From NCBI GenBank assembly GCA_933207985.1, contig OW240915.1, positions 267,381,667 through 267,445,666 of the forward strand: 64,000 nucleotides of DNA, read 5' to 3'. Position numbers and translations under genes: made by a program. Positions within the stretch are counted from its first letter, which is position 1, and each line of letters begins with the position of its first letter. The notes below the pieces were generated by a model. That model saw nothing but the letters and a program-made list of their open reading frames with translations, did not search any database and was not told the DNA's origin. The DNA is from Pelobates cultripes (Eukaryota > Chordata > Amphibia > Anura > Pelobatidae). This document shows positions 24,810-36,738 of this stretch, piece by piece.

Positions 24810-25560
24810 CCTTTCATGAAACTGTCAAAATGGGACCAAGCATGGATGTCATTACAATTTTGCCCCCCCTGGAAAAATTCCTGAGGACGCCTATGCGCAC
24901 AGCCAAATTCTGTGGAACTGTTGTGGGCATGAAATCATGCATGTGGTCGGTCAAAAGAGATTTCCACAAACTTGAACCCCATGGCGATTTTATTCTGTTT
25001 GAGGGATCTGAGCGCTGTTCGGCTATATTGAGCGCTCAGATCCAAGCCACAGATCGGGGTTCAGTTCTGTAGAATATTACTTATGTATTTTAATGTGTTT
25101 TGTTGCAATTGTAACTTTTGATGATATTTTCTGTACCTTTGTGTTCTTTGTGTGCCTGTGTGCCTCTGGCCTGAGGAATTGTATAAATTGTGAGTGCTTG
25201 CTTCCATTAAACAGACCTGTTCTACCCTTCATGAAGTCTTGGCTCATGTTTGGGGGATTGGAGAACTACCTACACTCTGGGGATTGCTATAATCACTATA
25301 CTCCCCAGAGTAAGCACTTGTAAGAGCTTGTTCCTGTTCTTGCTCTCTGGATTTAAGAGAGGTCTACCTACTGGAAGCTGGACCCTGGTCTTGGGTCCAG
25401 AGTGGGTGGAAGACGGCGAGACCCTAACCAAGCTGCGACGGTTCGTGGGGTCTGCAGTAGTTATGGTGTCTGGTGGAGTGCTTGGAGTCCTCAGAAAGCA
25501 CTAGGAGCATCTGTCAATGGAAGGTACCCAGTTGGGATGCCAGGCATTCCGTTACAGACA
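24810..25560 (+). mobile_element. LTR-like segment, same family as 55.2-56.2 kb
   Basis: Blocks GGAACTGTTGTGGGCATGA, GTGGTCGGTCAAAAG, AGATCGGGG and CTTCATGAAGTCTTGG appear in the same order as in the minus-strand segment at 55.2-56.2 kb. A TATA-like GTATAAAT (about 25,180) lies just before ATTAAA. Ends and target duplication were not fixed, so the coordinates are approximate. No internal retroviral genes lie beside it. Confidence 0.5.
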
Positions 25561-25707
25561 GCGTTTCCCAATTGGTGTTCCCCTGAACCCTAGGGAACAA
25601 AATTGGGGTTCAGTGGCATTTCGCCACATCCAAGATGGCCGCCTCTACCTGCTGTTCCCGGAAGATCGGAAACAGCAGAGATCGCGCAACTGCAATCTTA
25701 AGTCTGC

Positions 25708-25878
25708 CCTGCCATCAGCCCGCATTGCCATCAGCACGCCTTGCCATCAGCACGCCTTGCCGTCAGAGCCCGCCCGGCTGCCCGCCCTGTCATAAGTCAG
25801 CCACTTAGCTCGTCCATGAGAAAGCACGCCCTGCCATCAGCCAGCCCGCCCAGCAGTCAGCCAGCCCAGCCATCAGCC
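25708..25878 (+). repeat. GCCATCAGC-rich short tandem repeat
   Basis: Irregular repeats of GCCATCAGCACGCC and GCCATCAGCCAGCC. GC-rich, no gene. Confidence 0.75.
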
Positions 25879-25879
25879 A

Positions 25880-26235
25880 TTTTCTATTGAAATTCTCTGT
25901 TAGGGACATTAAAAGGCTCTGTAAGGTACATTAAAAGGTTCTGTCAGGGGCATTTAAAAACTCTTTCAGGGGCATTGAAAGACTCTGTCAGGGACATTAA
26001 AAGGGCTCTGTAAGAGACATAGAAAGGCTCTGTTAGGGACATTAAAAGGCTCTGTAAGGGACATTGAAAGACTATGTTAGGGACATTAAAAGGCTCTGTA
26101 AGGGACATTAAAAGGCTCTGTTAGGGACATTAAAAGGCTCTGTCGGGGGCATTGAAAGACACTGTGAGGGGCATTAAAAAACTATGTCAGGGGGATTGAA
26201 ATTCTGTTAGGGACATTAAAAGGCTCTGTCAACAA
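25880..26235 (+). repeat. Minisatellite of about 22-bp GGCTCTGTAAGGGACATTAAAA units
   Basis: Roughly fifteen units alternate TTAGGGACATT and TAAGGGACATT variants, with slippage between units. No coding potential. Confidence 0.9.
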
Positions 26236-26582
26236 TTAAACCAGATATAAAAAGAATTTGCCAGCAAAAGAGAACATTAGACTCTTCTCATTGAAAGGTT
26301 TGTGCGGCACTACTCTGCAGCACACATTTTTTTTGGGGGGGTAACAAAGTTTTGTTATACCATGCCAAAGGGTTCCAAGGAAAAAAATAATTGTGAAACC
26401 CCACTGTAGGAAGTCTTATGGAGGATAATAAGCCTTAGGTGCCATTGCTCCATATACTGACTGGTATGTAAAATTTATATATCGATGCTGGCTAAGGACA
26501 ACAGTCAACGAATCCAACGTGCCAAGTAGGAGTCGATGCTGGTAGATGATGAGCCTGGAAAGAAACCAAAAATGGGTGCAGT

Positions 26583-27330
26583 TCAGGAAAACAAAGTGAG
26601 CGTGTGGAATCCATATACAATTTCAGACATCCCACTGGGCACAAAGCCGGAATCTCGCAGAAATCTACGATAAAACATTGTCTTATTGGACGATTTGTCC
26701 TTCTGGAGGTAATGAAGGAAATACCTTCCGGGGTAAATGCAATAGCATTCCAATCCAGCGTTCAGAAGTCCAAAACGCATACAAGAAAACCAGGCAGGAC
26801 AACTTCCATAGCTTAGCAGACAGTTGTTAAGCGACAATGCTTGATTCGGATACCAGGATGACAAATTTGTAGGAACAGGTCGACGGCCCAAAAGGTGTAG
26901 AATCTAGCCTAGGATGCCTAGCGAGTCGAAACCCTTGAGAATATAACACACAAAAGGGCGGCAATCTATCTGTAATCCCTCAATGCCTTGAAGTTCCTTG
27001 GAGATGGTTGACAGAAATAGATTAATAATGTGGTAATCCTTCTCTGATTCAAAGACTCCAGTAAGGAAAACGCCTGAATCACATGCAAAGGCAAATACGG
27101 GGTCCACCGCATGTCCCAAGCACCAACCAGGCCACAACCGATTTGTCACTTGATAGGCAGACCGAGGTCCCGGGCCCATGCGTTAGCAATGAGTTGAAGA
27201 GATGTCTGCGGAATGACTGGGAGCTTCCAAGGTCTCTGAAAAGAAGACACACCACCAGAGGCAGGAGGTCTTACTCTATCAAGCCAAGCACATTCCCATC
27301 CGGATCCAGAAAGAGGGTCAGGGAAGTCAG
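26583..27330 (-). pseudogene. DIRS tyrosine recombinase fragment
   Basis: Minus-strand frames include GPRSAYQVTNRLWPGWC (N-terminal SAM-like region), a block with DYHIINLFLSTIS and CYILKGF, then LHYLQKDKSSNKTMFYRRF, in the order of the recombinase of frog DIRS elements. The enzyme class integrates circular cDNA without an integrase. The frames are broken by stops and shifts between 26,891 and 26,904 and again near 27,180, so no protein can be made. Confidence 0.7.
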
Positions 27331-27479
27331 AATCAGGCATGAACAATCCATCAATACCTCCATCACTCGAGGGAACCATGTTTGTGACTTCCATAGAGGG
27401 TGACCAGCACCATTGTATAGCCCTGCCTGATCAACTTCGACAGCGTGAGAAAAATCATGTGAACAGAGAGAAGGCAAAG

Positions 27480-28180
27480 TGTCGGGTGACCGGTCATACC
27501 TGAAGGAGGGTGGCTGTCATGAACGCTGCTGGGTCCGGCCCCCAACCATATCATCTGATCAACTGGGTGTCCAGTCTGGACGCAAACAGATGCACATCTT
27601 GAACGGACCCAAAGATGGCTCCGCCGTACCACGCCACTACGTGAGCGAGTCACTAAACCAATTCGTCCCTGGATTCCTCATCCAACATCAACCTTGCCAC
27701 ATAAAAGTGTATGGACCTGAGCTAAGAGCCCTACAGACGATGTAGGGCACAACAGTGTAGAAGCCCGGCCAAAATAGCTTGAAATGAAGCTACTAGTAGG
27801 CCGAAAACCCTTGCTAATTGTCCTATTGACAGCTCCAAAGCTCGGAGATTCCACTTGACCCCCCACGATATGGTCCTCATTTCGGATACCGGGAGATACC
27901 AGAACTGATGAATGAAATCCCCTGAGAAGTCCAAAATTCTATGGAAAGTGCAGAAGACATCACAGATTTCAATTAAATTGGTCGTCCATGTCAAGCATAC
28001 GTGAAGTTGTGTCTGTGACTGGAACCTGAGCTGGGTGACGTCCAGATAATAATCATCCGAACACCCCCCGTGCAAAGGAACGACACCACCGGCTTCATGA
28101 CTGTGATGAAACACCAATGAGCGGAAGAGAGACCGAACTTTAGATATGTAGACTACCACCCCCTTCCTCGCCAGCTAAAA
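27480..28180 (-). pseudogene. DIRS reverse transcriptase / RNase H remnant
   Basis: The minus strand encodes YYLDV at the polymerase active site (family YLDD, second aspartate lost), then the thumb-like block QLARVFGLLVASFQAI followed by LLHCCALHRL. Next is an RNase H end with HLFASRLDTQL and PDPAA. Most of the RNase H core is missing and stops interrupt the frame. Confidence 0.75.
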
Positions 28181-28649
28181 ACAGAGATCACTGCACTCCA
28201 TAGCGGTGGGAACCATGACATACTTGTCACTCACTTCGGCTTGACCAACCATTCCGAAGGATGGAGAAGGTCACCCAGACAATGAATTCCCCACATTCGA
28301 AATGTCGATACTGCAAAGGCATCGAGAGGACGAGAAAAGATTGCCCATGAAACCCAGGCGTGAGTATGGCAGTTCTCAGATCGCTCCTATTGCGACCGGC
28401 TCTCGAATCTCCAAATCTCTCGAATCTCAGAGGAGATCAACATGTCCAGTCCCACCGACAGGCACAGTTCTCGTGGAAGAGAGGATAGAATAGGTAGGGA
28501 TAAATGAAGGTGACAACCTTGAACCGTAGTAGAACAGAAGCATCGGAAACAATTCTGCCCGCCTGTGGTAGAACTGAACCCACTAGCCCCCCATCTGTAC
28601 TTGAGAATGAGAGGAAAAGATGGGTAGTTCCATAAGGGCGTTGTCAAGG

Positions 28650-29580
28650 TGGCGGTCTGGTGACCGGGACCCAGTATGCCTGATGTTGAAAGTAGAAGTC
28701 ACAGTGTGGAAGTGGATTAGCAGGGTCTAGTGCAGGGTAACCGCACGCCCCCTGGTGTTGAGTACCAGCATTTGTGCGGCCACATACCAGGACCCTGATG
28801 CAGCTTAAGCGGATCCCAGGAACTAGGAGCATGGAAATAAGCCGACCTCCCAGGAGCTGAATAGGGAGGCTCTGCAGCAGGAATGTATCCAGTACAGAAA
28901 CAAGGCAAGGCCAGGACAGACACCAAACATGAAAACAAGACAGAACTAATAGAACCCAGAACCAGAGAAGGATAGGAAGCTAAACCCAGAACATGTACAC
29001 AATACATAAGGGAAACATGGACAGGATTGTACATGGACTGAGAATACAAAATAAAACAAGATATGATAGGCAAAACAAGAGGAGACAAAACTAAGTACTA
29101 TATGTGAAAACTATGGGGATTTAGTTACATTATATGATCATACATTGCATAAGCCTGCCAAACCGCCAATGTACCCCATATTTGGCAGGTCCTACTCTGC
29201 CTAATGTCTGCTAAATAAACCATAATAAAGCACATAAAGCACTTATCTGCAAGAAAGGGCAGAAGACTTGAGCAACTGCCTGCAGGAAACTGAAACAAAA
29301 GGAATGAAGGAAAATGAACGGGTGTGGCAACATAAAACAAACATTTAAAGGAATCCAAGAGACTGGGAATTCCAGGAACGGAATACAGGAATGAACCCAG
29401 AATACCCAGCATAAAGAAAACCAGACATGGAATAGAAAACCAGAAAAACCAAGAAAAACTAAACAAGAATTGTTTAGTTTTTCTTGGTTTTTCTGGTTTT
29501 CTATTCCATGTCTGGTTTTCTATTCCATGTCTGGAAAAAGAGTACTGGATACCAGAAGCCATTGCCAGAATGATCCATAG
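28650..29580. other. Unidentified insertion in DIRS no. 1, with a large hairpin
   Basis: This block does not read as DIRS on either strand and separates the DIRS reverse transcriptase from the more 5' parts. No protein domain was recognised. Its right end contains a 52-bp arm hairpin (29,415-29,521). Its element class is unknown. Confidence 0.4.
29415..29521. repeat. Perfect 52-bp inverted repeat with a 3-nt loop
   Basis: Left arm 29,415-29,466 is fully complementary to 29,470-29,521, separated by GAA. The right arm is followed by an extra direct copy of CTATTCCATGTCTGG. A snap-back synthesis event would produce this arrangement. Confidence 0.93.
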
Positions 29581-30599
29581 CTAGGAACAGGATGTAACAG
29601 GCGTCCACCCAACATGGCACCTCGAGGGAGAACAGGCGTTCCATGGTCTACCTACAGACGGGAAAAGGCAGGCGCCCTGACCACACGGAATCCTCGGTGC
29701 GGGTAAAAGGAGCCCCGATTGGCTTCGAATGAGCCCCTAAAGCCAAGGCCAGGCCCCACCAAAAAATCCTTTGGGGGGAAAAAAGAAAAACACCTGCTAC
29801 TTACTCACCCGGGCCCTATCAATGATAGTGAATGTCCTGCCACACGTACCTAGGTCCTTTAAAAACCTATCCCCAACAGCATGTTTTCAGCAGCAGGACC
29901 GGGTTCAGATCTAGCTAAACTAGCTAACATAGGGTCTATTTCAAGCAATACCACCTAGCGGCATGCAGCGGACATGGCCGTAATTGCAGTGCCGAAAAGG
30001 TGAATAGTCCGCTGGACCCACCCAATGGCCACATCAATGTCCAACTCGGATTCGCCTGCCCTGGGGAATCTAGGACCTCACAACCTAGGAAAAAAGGGAT
30101 CCAGCATATTCCAGGTATTACTTTGACAGTTCTTCAAGATAAAACTAGCCCCTTCTAGGGCTTCCAGCCTGACTTACAAAGAAATCGGACTATGTGATGA
30201 TCTACGACAGGGATTAAAAGAGACTCAGGGACTGGCGGTCTAGGGCACTCCAGGTGCAACACCGCGCCCCTCCTTTGAAAGGGGAGTGTGCATACGATGT
30301 GTCAACTACTGGGAAATAAGCCCAGGTGGCCCCCTTTCAGCCGACTGGATGGTGTAGAGCAACTGGATCAAACAGGGAAAACACCCTGCGGATCCGAAAG
30401 CGCTACGCTCCCGACAGACGGCCGAGAGAAACCAACCTGGGAAGACAAGTCAGCCCCAGAAGGAGCCGACTTGGTGGAGTGATTGTAATCCTCTGTGTCA
30501 CCTCTGACCCACCTGAGGGGGTCTGCCTTGACATTGGCAGGCGGGCATTCTCTTCAATGGCCATTGGAGTAACTAAATGATCTCCATTTGTTTAAATAT

Positions 30600-31352
30600 A
30601 CATAGGGATTTAGGAGAGAGCGCAGGTAACTTTCTCTTTGGTTTTTACTGTATGTATTGAGGCTGATGTGTACTGTGGTCGTTGCTGCCACCCAGGAGTG
30701 ATGGGAGTGCGCGCAGGACTTGTTTTGTTTGTATTTGAATCCTCTGTGTCAGCCTCATCATAAGAAGCAAAATCAGGGGCATCCAAGTCACCCTCCACAC
30801 TCCAGTCGGTATCCGACCTTTCCTCACGGGGGCCTAGCCCGTATACATAATCTGTCAGTTTTTGCCCGGCCAGGGCCTCTTTTGCGTGGTTGGAACGCAC
30901 CATCTTTGACCGCCTTCAGTGTGTCTGTCATGGCAGGCAGAACCTGCATCAAGGATTGGGAGGTGAGATGATTTGCCTTCACCGTAGCCTTATGGGCAGC
31001 CGACGTGGCAGGGGTAGAGGAAGGCCCAGCACCCCGGAGAGTGGAGGCAGCCACAGAAGGCGGCAAAAAAAGGGGGGGGGGAAGCCCAAGCAATCATCTG
31101 GGGGGGCGATGGCGACACCGCTCTCATGGCAGAGGCAAAGGCTCCTTGGACAGAGTGAGTCATGGTGGAATCCAACATGGCCTGGAACTCTTCAGATGCC
31201 AAAGCCCCAGCATCCTCAGCCGGCCCATCACCCTCAGCCTGCCTGACACTATGAATATAAGGGTAAGTAACCAAAGGGGTCAGGACTAAGGCTGAAAGGG
31301 AAACAGTTGAAAATTGTACAACAAGCATTAAAGGTGTTAACATTATGCGCAC
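30600..31352 (-). pseudogene. DIRS gag-like remnant
   Basis: Minus-strand frames show an alanine-rich helix (EEFQAMLDSTMTHSVQGAF) and an acidic stretch with ERSDTDWSVEGDLD, as in the first ORF of frog DIRS elements. Frames are broken. The assignment rests on composition, position and a few remembered family features. Confidence 0.45.
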
Positions 31353-31959
31353 CTATAAAATGTCCATATTTATGTATACATATAAGCGTTAACTTCTTTG
31401 CCCAATGTTAATACTACAGGAAGCACGAAAAGCTGCTAGGTCAATATGTAAATGCATTTACATGCACAAGTACTAACCCCAAAAGTAGAGAACAGACAAG
31501 AACTAATAGGGTATAACAACCCACAAGAAAAAAACTGCAAGAAAACAAAATGTACCACACTGAAGAATTGGTCTGCCCCAGAAGCCCAGGAGCTGGCAGA
31601 AAGCTGAGGTAAGTGAGACCCAAGGCACCCTGTGCCCGCACAGAGAGTTGCGGGTGCACCCAACCAAGCTCCCCTCACAAAATGGCAGTCGCGTGAGGTA
31701 GGCCTCGATCGCAACTCCCGAGCGGCACAAGAAACGGAAAGGGTCGCAGATCGGGGAAGGGGCGACCCATTCAGGAACGGGGTGCCAAACCCAAAGAGCA
31801 GACACAGGAAAGGGCGACGGTCAGCCCGGCCAGGAAGGATAAGAGAGGGTGCACCAAATAAATAGTACATAAACTGTACAAATAATAACATAAATAAATC
31901 ATACATAAACATCACCAACAATAATAATAATACAAGTAAATAGTACATAACAGCATAAA

Positions 31960-32238
31960 TAATAATAATATAAACAAACAAATACATCAAAACCCAAAGA
32001 AAAAAAGACATTGAACACACACAGAGCACTGCAAAATACTTAGCTGGTCTGAGGGAGCAGCAAAGAAAGAGGAGGGTCTTGGGATACACTTGCCTTATAT
32101 GGACACTATCCCTACACTGTGATTGGTTGCATGTGTTGCTAGGCAGTTTTTTTCTTAATTTGATATATATATTTTACTCTCAATCTTTGCTGCTGAGGGA
32201 AATAAAGAAAGAGCCTCCGTGTCTTTAATTAAATTATA
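31960..32238 (-). repeat. Terminal repeat of DIRS no. 1
   Basis: Shares GATTGG, CTAGGCAG, CTTTGCTGCTGAGGGAAA and AGCCTCCGTGTC, in order, with the terminal repeats at 47.55 and 55.2 kb. It marks the 5' end of the minus-strand element. Confidence 0.75.
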
Positions 32239-33540
32239 GTTTTTAGCAATGCACAGACTCAGGGAGCTGCCACAAAAAAAGCTAAATTATGACATTTCAA
32301 ATGGGAAAAGACAAGAAAGAGAATGTAATACTATCTGGATTATTTACTAAAGTGAGAATTCAAACTGAATTTAAAATTTAAAGTCAAAATAGCTGAGCTG
32401 AAAAAAGTCTGTGTATATGTAGGATACAAGGCTAATGATGTAGGATCTATGAGTAAATGTTTGTGTTCACATTACAATTAAGAATTTAATACGTGTTACA
32501 AATTTTCTAAAGACATTTGAATGTTCAAAATCAGTAACACTGCATATGAATGCTTGTATGAAAAGCTAGTATTATGCTCAGTTAGGATAGCCTTATGCTC
32601 AGGCATAAGGCTATCCTAGATATAAGATAAGGCCAGGGACTCATTAAAGTATTTAGAAAATTGGGCAGACTAGATGGGCCGAATGGTTCTTATCTGCCAT
32701 CACATTCTATGTTTCTATGTTTCTAGTATACCAAAAGGGATAATAATATGCAGATCTGATGGGAAATGTAGTGGGACAGTAGGAGTTTTAAAATTATTGA
32801 TACAGAAATAAGTCATTAAGATTAAGTTAACCTAAAATTTGTAAATAACCCTGTGTATGTCTACTGACAAGACCTCACTAAGTTAATGCAGTGCAAATCT
32901 GAGTAATTATTCACAAACAACAAATATGGATTTATTTTAATACAGTAACAGACTGCAAATATTAAAATACAACACAATAACAACATTTCAGTTATAAGGA
33001 TAGGTCTTCTAAACTGAGTCTTTCAACTCCACCAAGAAGGGTCCTTCAAGATTACTTTAATTATCATAAAAATATATGGTAAACATCCTTCGAATTCAAT
33101 ATTGAGTACCATTAAATTACTATTAAATTTTGTACTAACATCTATAAACAAGGATGTACTTGAAAATTGGCAACAAGTTAAATGTACATTTCCTAGATAA
33201 ATACTATAATAAATAGTCAATGACAATTCATTAAGATCATTGTTTTGCAGTTAAACAAACACTCTTACCCCATATTATACTACAGAGCCATTGAATGCTT
33301 CAGTCTGATTGGTTGACGAACGTTCTAAGGTGTGCATTATTTTCAGGGAGACGCACGGCTAAAATAGTTCCAGACAAGTCTTGACCGCATTACAGTTGCG
33401 TGAGAAATTAGTCCTACATGCAAGAGCGTTTTCATGACAAAAACTTGACAAACGTCTTGAATTACATCATCTGAACAATGTTTCGAGGTGTGGTAACTGT
33501 AGTATAAGCAGAATAATTAACTCCAGGCCGTTGAATTATT
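32239..33540. other. Non-coding DNA with old repeats; paralogue of 21.5-22.8 kb
   Basis: About 32,336-32,840 repeats the segment at 21,480-22,830 and is interrupted by a CR1 fragment. The remainder (32,840-33,540) is AT-rich with no recognised gene. Confidence 0.6.
32573..32722 (+). mobile_element. CR1 LINE 3' end, 5'-inverted, 7-bp target duplication
   Basis: CTAGTAT flanks the insert (32,566-32,572 and 32,723-32,729). The 3' end is the CR1-type tail with ATTCTATG and TTTCTATG 8-bp repeats after GATGGGCCGAATGG. The 5' end contains an inverted copy (AGGATAGCCTTATG / CATAAGGCTATCCT), the signature of twin priming. The paralogous locus at 22.68 kb is the empty site. Confidence 0.88.
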
Positions 33541-33899
33541 AGAAAAAATATGATAGAAACATTTAAATACATAAAAGGAATCAACACAGTAAAGGAGGAA
33601 ACTATATTTAAAAGAAGAAAAACTACCACAACAAGAGGACATAGTCTTAAACTAGAGGGGCAAAGGTTTAAAAATAATATCAGGAAGTATTACTGAGAGG
33701 GTAGTTGATGTATGTAATAGCCTTCCAGCTGAAGTGGTAGAGCTTAACACAGTAAAGGAGTTTAAGCATGCATGGGATAGGCATAAGGCTATCCTAACTA
33801 TAAGATAAGGCCAGGGACTAATGAAAGTATTTTTAAAAATGGGCAAACTAGATGGGCCGAATGGTTCTTATCCGCTGTCACATTCTATGTTTCTATGTT
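33541..33899 (+). pseudogene. CR1 LINE fragment: end of ORF2 plus 3' tail
   Basis: Translation gives the CR1 ORF2 C-terminus (RGHSLKLEGQRF, then CNSLPAEVVELNTVKEFK), followed by the same GATGGGCCGAATGG tail and ATTCTATG-type repeats. It is 5'-truncated. Confidence 0.88.
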
Positions 33900-34327
33900 T
33901 TGCCTTGGCGGCCAGTGATAAGCTGACTGTGTCAGCCAATCGTTGGCCACTAATAGTAAGTAAAAGCATCTAATTATTCATTTTTATCTCATTTATGTTT
34001 AAAAATCTAAAAATGATGGTATTATGAGAAAGTAGATGGGAAACAAATCAGTAACTCCTAATGCAACAAAGCAATCTAAGCAATATAAGGGCAAGAAACA
34101 TGAATACAAAATATTAAAAATATGATAAAATATAACACACAGTGTACCTAAAAATTCAAATTTTTATTGTGTGTAAATTACTATTATTCTTACTCTAGTA
34201 TTTACTACTATATACAATTTATTATAACAATTCAAGTAATAACATAATACAAGATAATAACATCAGAACAGAGAAGGTATGTAATGTTGATAATTCACAA
34301 AAAGTACAAGTGACTCATCATGATATT

Positions 34328-35001
34328 AAATGTATGCTTACTAATGCAAGGAGCCTAAATAACAAACCGGGGGAACTAGAGGTAGTAGCCTACACTAAAC
34401 AATATGATATAATAGGCATAACAGAAACATGGTAGTTAACTGAAATGGATACATGTTATTTAGGAAGGATAGGAAAAACAAGAAGGGTGGTGGGATATGT
34501 TTGTATGTCAACCATGATTTAAAGCCAAATCTTAAGCAAGTGGAATGCGATGAGGAAAATGTGGAAGCTTTATGGGTAAATATCTGCTTGGGGGAAAAGA
34601 AGGGAAACCAACTATTGGTTGGGATTTGTTATAAACCACCTAATGTTAATATTGACGAGGAACATAAGCTGTTTGAGCAAATTGAGAAAGCTGCAAATCT
34701 GGGTAACACTTTAATTATTGGAGAATTTAATTACCCAGACATAAATTGGGACAGAGGGACAAGTAGCTCAGCAAAGGGAATTAGGTTTTTAAACTTGTTA
34801 AATGTCACCTTCATGTCACAACTTGTACAAGCACCAACTAGAATGGATGCTTGTCTGGACCTGGTTTTAACAAACAACGTTGATCTTTTGACCAACATTC
34901 AAGTAGGTGAGCACTTGGGAAATGTTGATCACAATATAGTGTCCTTTGAAATAAACTCAAAAAAACAAAAGCACATGGGGTATACTAAAACATATAATTA
35001 A
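34328..35001 (+). pseudogene. CR1 APE-type endonuclease domain remnant
   Basis: The frame KCMLTNARSLNNK...ITETW (34,328-34,431) ends in a stop, and the domain resumes in another frame at about 34,453. Landmarks are KKGGGICLYV, GICYKPP, the GEFNYPDINW block (the family GDFN aspartate is changed to E), LDLVLTNN and HNIVSFEI. Loss of frame and the D-to-E change suggest it is inactive. Confidence 0.85.
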
Positions 35002-35519
35002 AAAAAAGGCAGATTTCAATAAGTTACGGGCAGCTTTACAATATATTGACTGGCATAAACTTAGTGAAAAGAACACTGAGGATAAATGGATCACCTTCCA
35101 ACAAATATTAGAAAGGTACATTTCTCAGTATGTACCATTGGGTAATAAATATAAAAGAAACAAATTAAAACCAATGTGGCTTAGAAGAGAAGTAAAACAA
35201 GAGATTAAAAATAAGAAAAGGGCATTTAAAGCATTTAAATTGGACAAATCAGATGCATCTTATAAAAGATATAAGGAAGCAAATAATGCGTGCAAAAAGG
35301 CAATTAGATTTGCTAAACTTCAAAATGAATAAATGACAGCTACAGAGAGCAAAACCAACCCCAAAGCATTTTTTAAGTACATAAATTCTAAAAAAAAACA
35401 AAAATAAAAAGGGTATGTATACTAAAAACTGAAACGGGGGTGTTAGTTAATGAAGACCAGGAAAAGGCAGGAATTTTAAATAACTATTTCTCCTCCGTAT
35501 ATATATTAAGGAAGAACCC

Positions 35520-36738
35520 ATGGCAATAGATGTGCAAATGATTGCTACTAAAAACTTGCAGAATAATTGTAATTGGTTAACTCAAGACAAGGTGCTGCAG
35601 CAACTAAAGAAAGTTAATATAAACAAAGCTCCAGGGCCTGACGGTATCCACCCACGAGTACTTAAGGAACTAAGTGTAGAAATAAGTGAACCTCTGTTTT
35701 TATTCTTTCAAGATTCTTTTCTTTCAGGAAGTGTTCCGGAGGATTGGAGGAAGGCAGATGTGGTTCCTATATTCAAAAAGGGTTCAAAATCCTTGCCTGG
35801 AAATTATAGACCTGTGAGATTAACTTCTGTAACTGGGAAAATATTTGAAAGGTTATTGAGGGATAATTTTCAAGAATTCCTTGAGAAGAACATGGTTTTC
35901 AGCAAAAATCAGCACGGTTTTATGAAGCACAGGTCATGTCAAACTAACTTGATTGCATTCTACGAAGAAGTAAGTAGAAGTATAGATCAGGGTGTGGCAG
36001 TGGATGTGATCTATTTGGATTTTGCCAAGGCATTTGATACAGTTCCACACAATAGATTAGTGTTCAAACTCAAGGAAATCGGTCTAGATGAAAATGTTTG
36101 TTCTTGGGTAGAACATTGGCTTAAAAACAGAGTACAAAGAGTTGTCATTAATGGTAAATTTTCAAGCTGGACAGAGGTGGCAAGTGGTGCCCCTCAGGGG
36201 TCTGTTCTGGGACCCCATCTATTTAACATGTTTATAAATGAGAAAAGCATTGAAAGTCATGTTTCAGTGTTTGTAGATGACACAAAACTCTGTAAAATAT
36301 TACAATGTGAGCAAGATTTTACTTTGCTGCAGAGGGATTTAGATATACTGGGGGACTGGGAACTCAAATGGCAGATGAAATTTAATGTTGAAAAATGTTA
36401 TGCACTTCGGCGTAAAGAATACACAAGAAACGTATAACCTTAATGGAAGCGAATTAGGGATAACAACACATGAAAAGGACTTGGGAATTGTTATAGACAA
36501 CAAAGTATGCAACAATTTACAATGTCAATCAGCAGTGACCAAGGCCAGTAAGGTATTGTCATGCATGAAAAAGTGTATTCATTCTCGGGACAAGAATATC
36601 ATTTTGCCTCTTTATAAATCACTGGTAAGACCACATATTAAATATGCTGTGCAATTTTGGGCACCTGTTCTAAAGAAGGATATTATGGCACAAGAAAAAG
36701 TGCAGAGGCGGGCTACAAAATTATCATATCAGCTATGA
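35520..36738 (+). pseudogene. CR1 reverse transcriptase remnant
   Basis: Motifs in order: NKAPGPDGIHPRVLKE, NYRPVRLTSVTGKI, YLDFAKAFDTVPH, SGAPQGSVLGP and FVDDTKL (family FADD; both catalytic aspartates kept, alanine replaced by valine). The frame shifts at about 36,385-36,437 and continues with KASKVLSCMKK and YKSLVRPHIKYA. It copies RNA by target-primed reverse transcription in active relatives. Confidence 0.9.

Larger units (their letters stand above)
26480..32238 (-). mobile_element. DIRS-like retroelement no. 1, decayed, minus strand
   Basis: Gene order along the minus strand is gag-like (31.3-30.6 kb), reverse transcriptase/RNase H (28.2-27.5 kb) and tyrosine recombinase (27.3-26.6 kb), the DIRS order. 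The outer terminal repeat at about 31,960-32,238 contains GAGCCTCCGTGTC and CTTTGCTGCTGAGGG, matching the terminal repeats of the element at 47.6-55.2 kb. No matching repeat or internal complementary region was found near 26.5 kb, so the 3' end is lost or too diverged. An unidentified insertion occupies about 28,650-29,580. Confidence 0.8.

Noticed and set aside
31436..32089. 217-codon minus-strand frame upstream of DIRS gag
   Set aside because: It runs through the terminal repeat and AT-rich leader of DIRS no. 1; no domain, composition of non-coding sequence.
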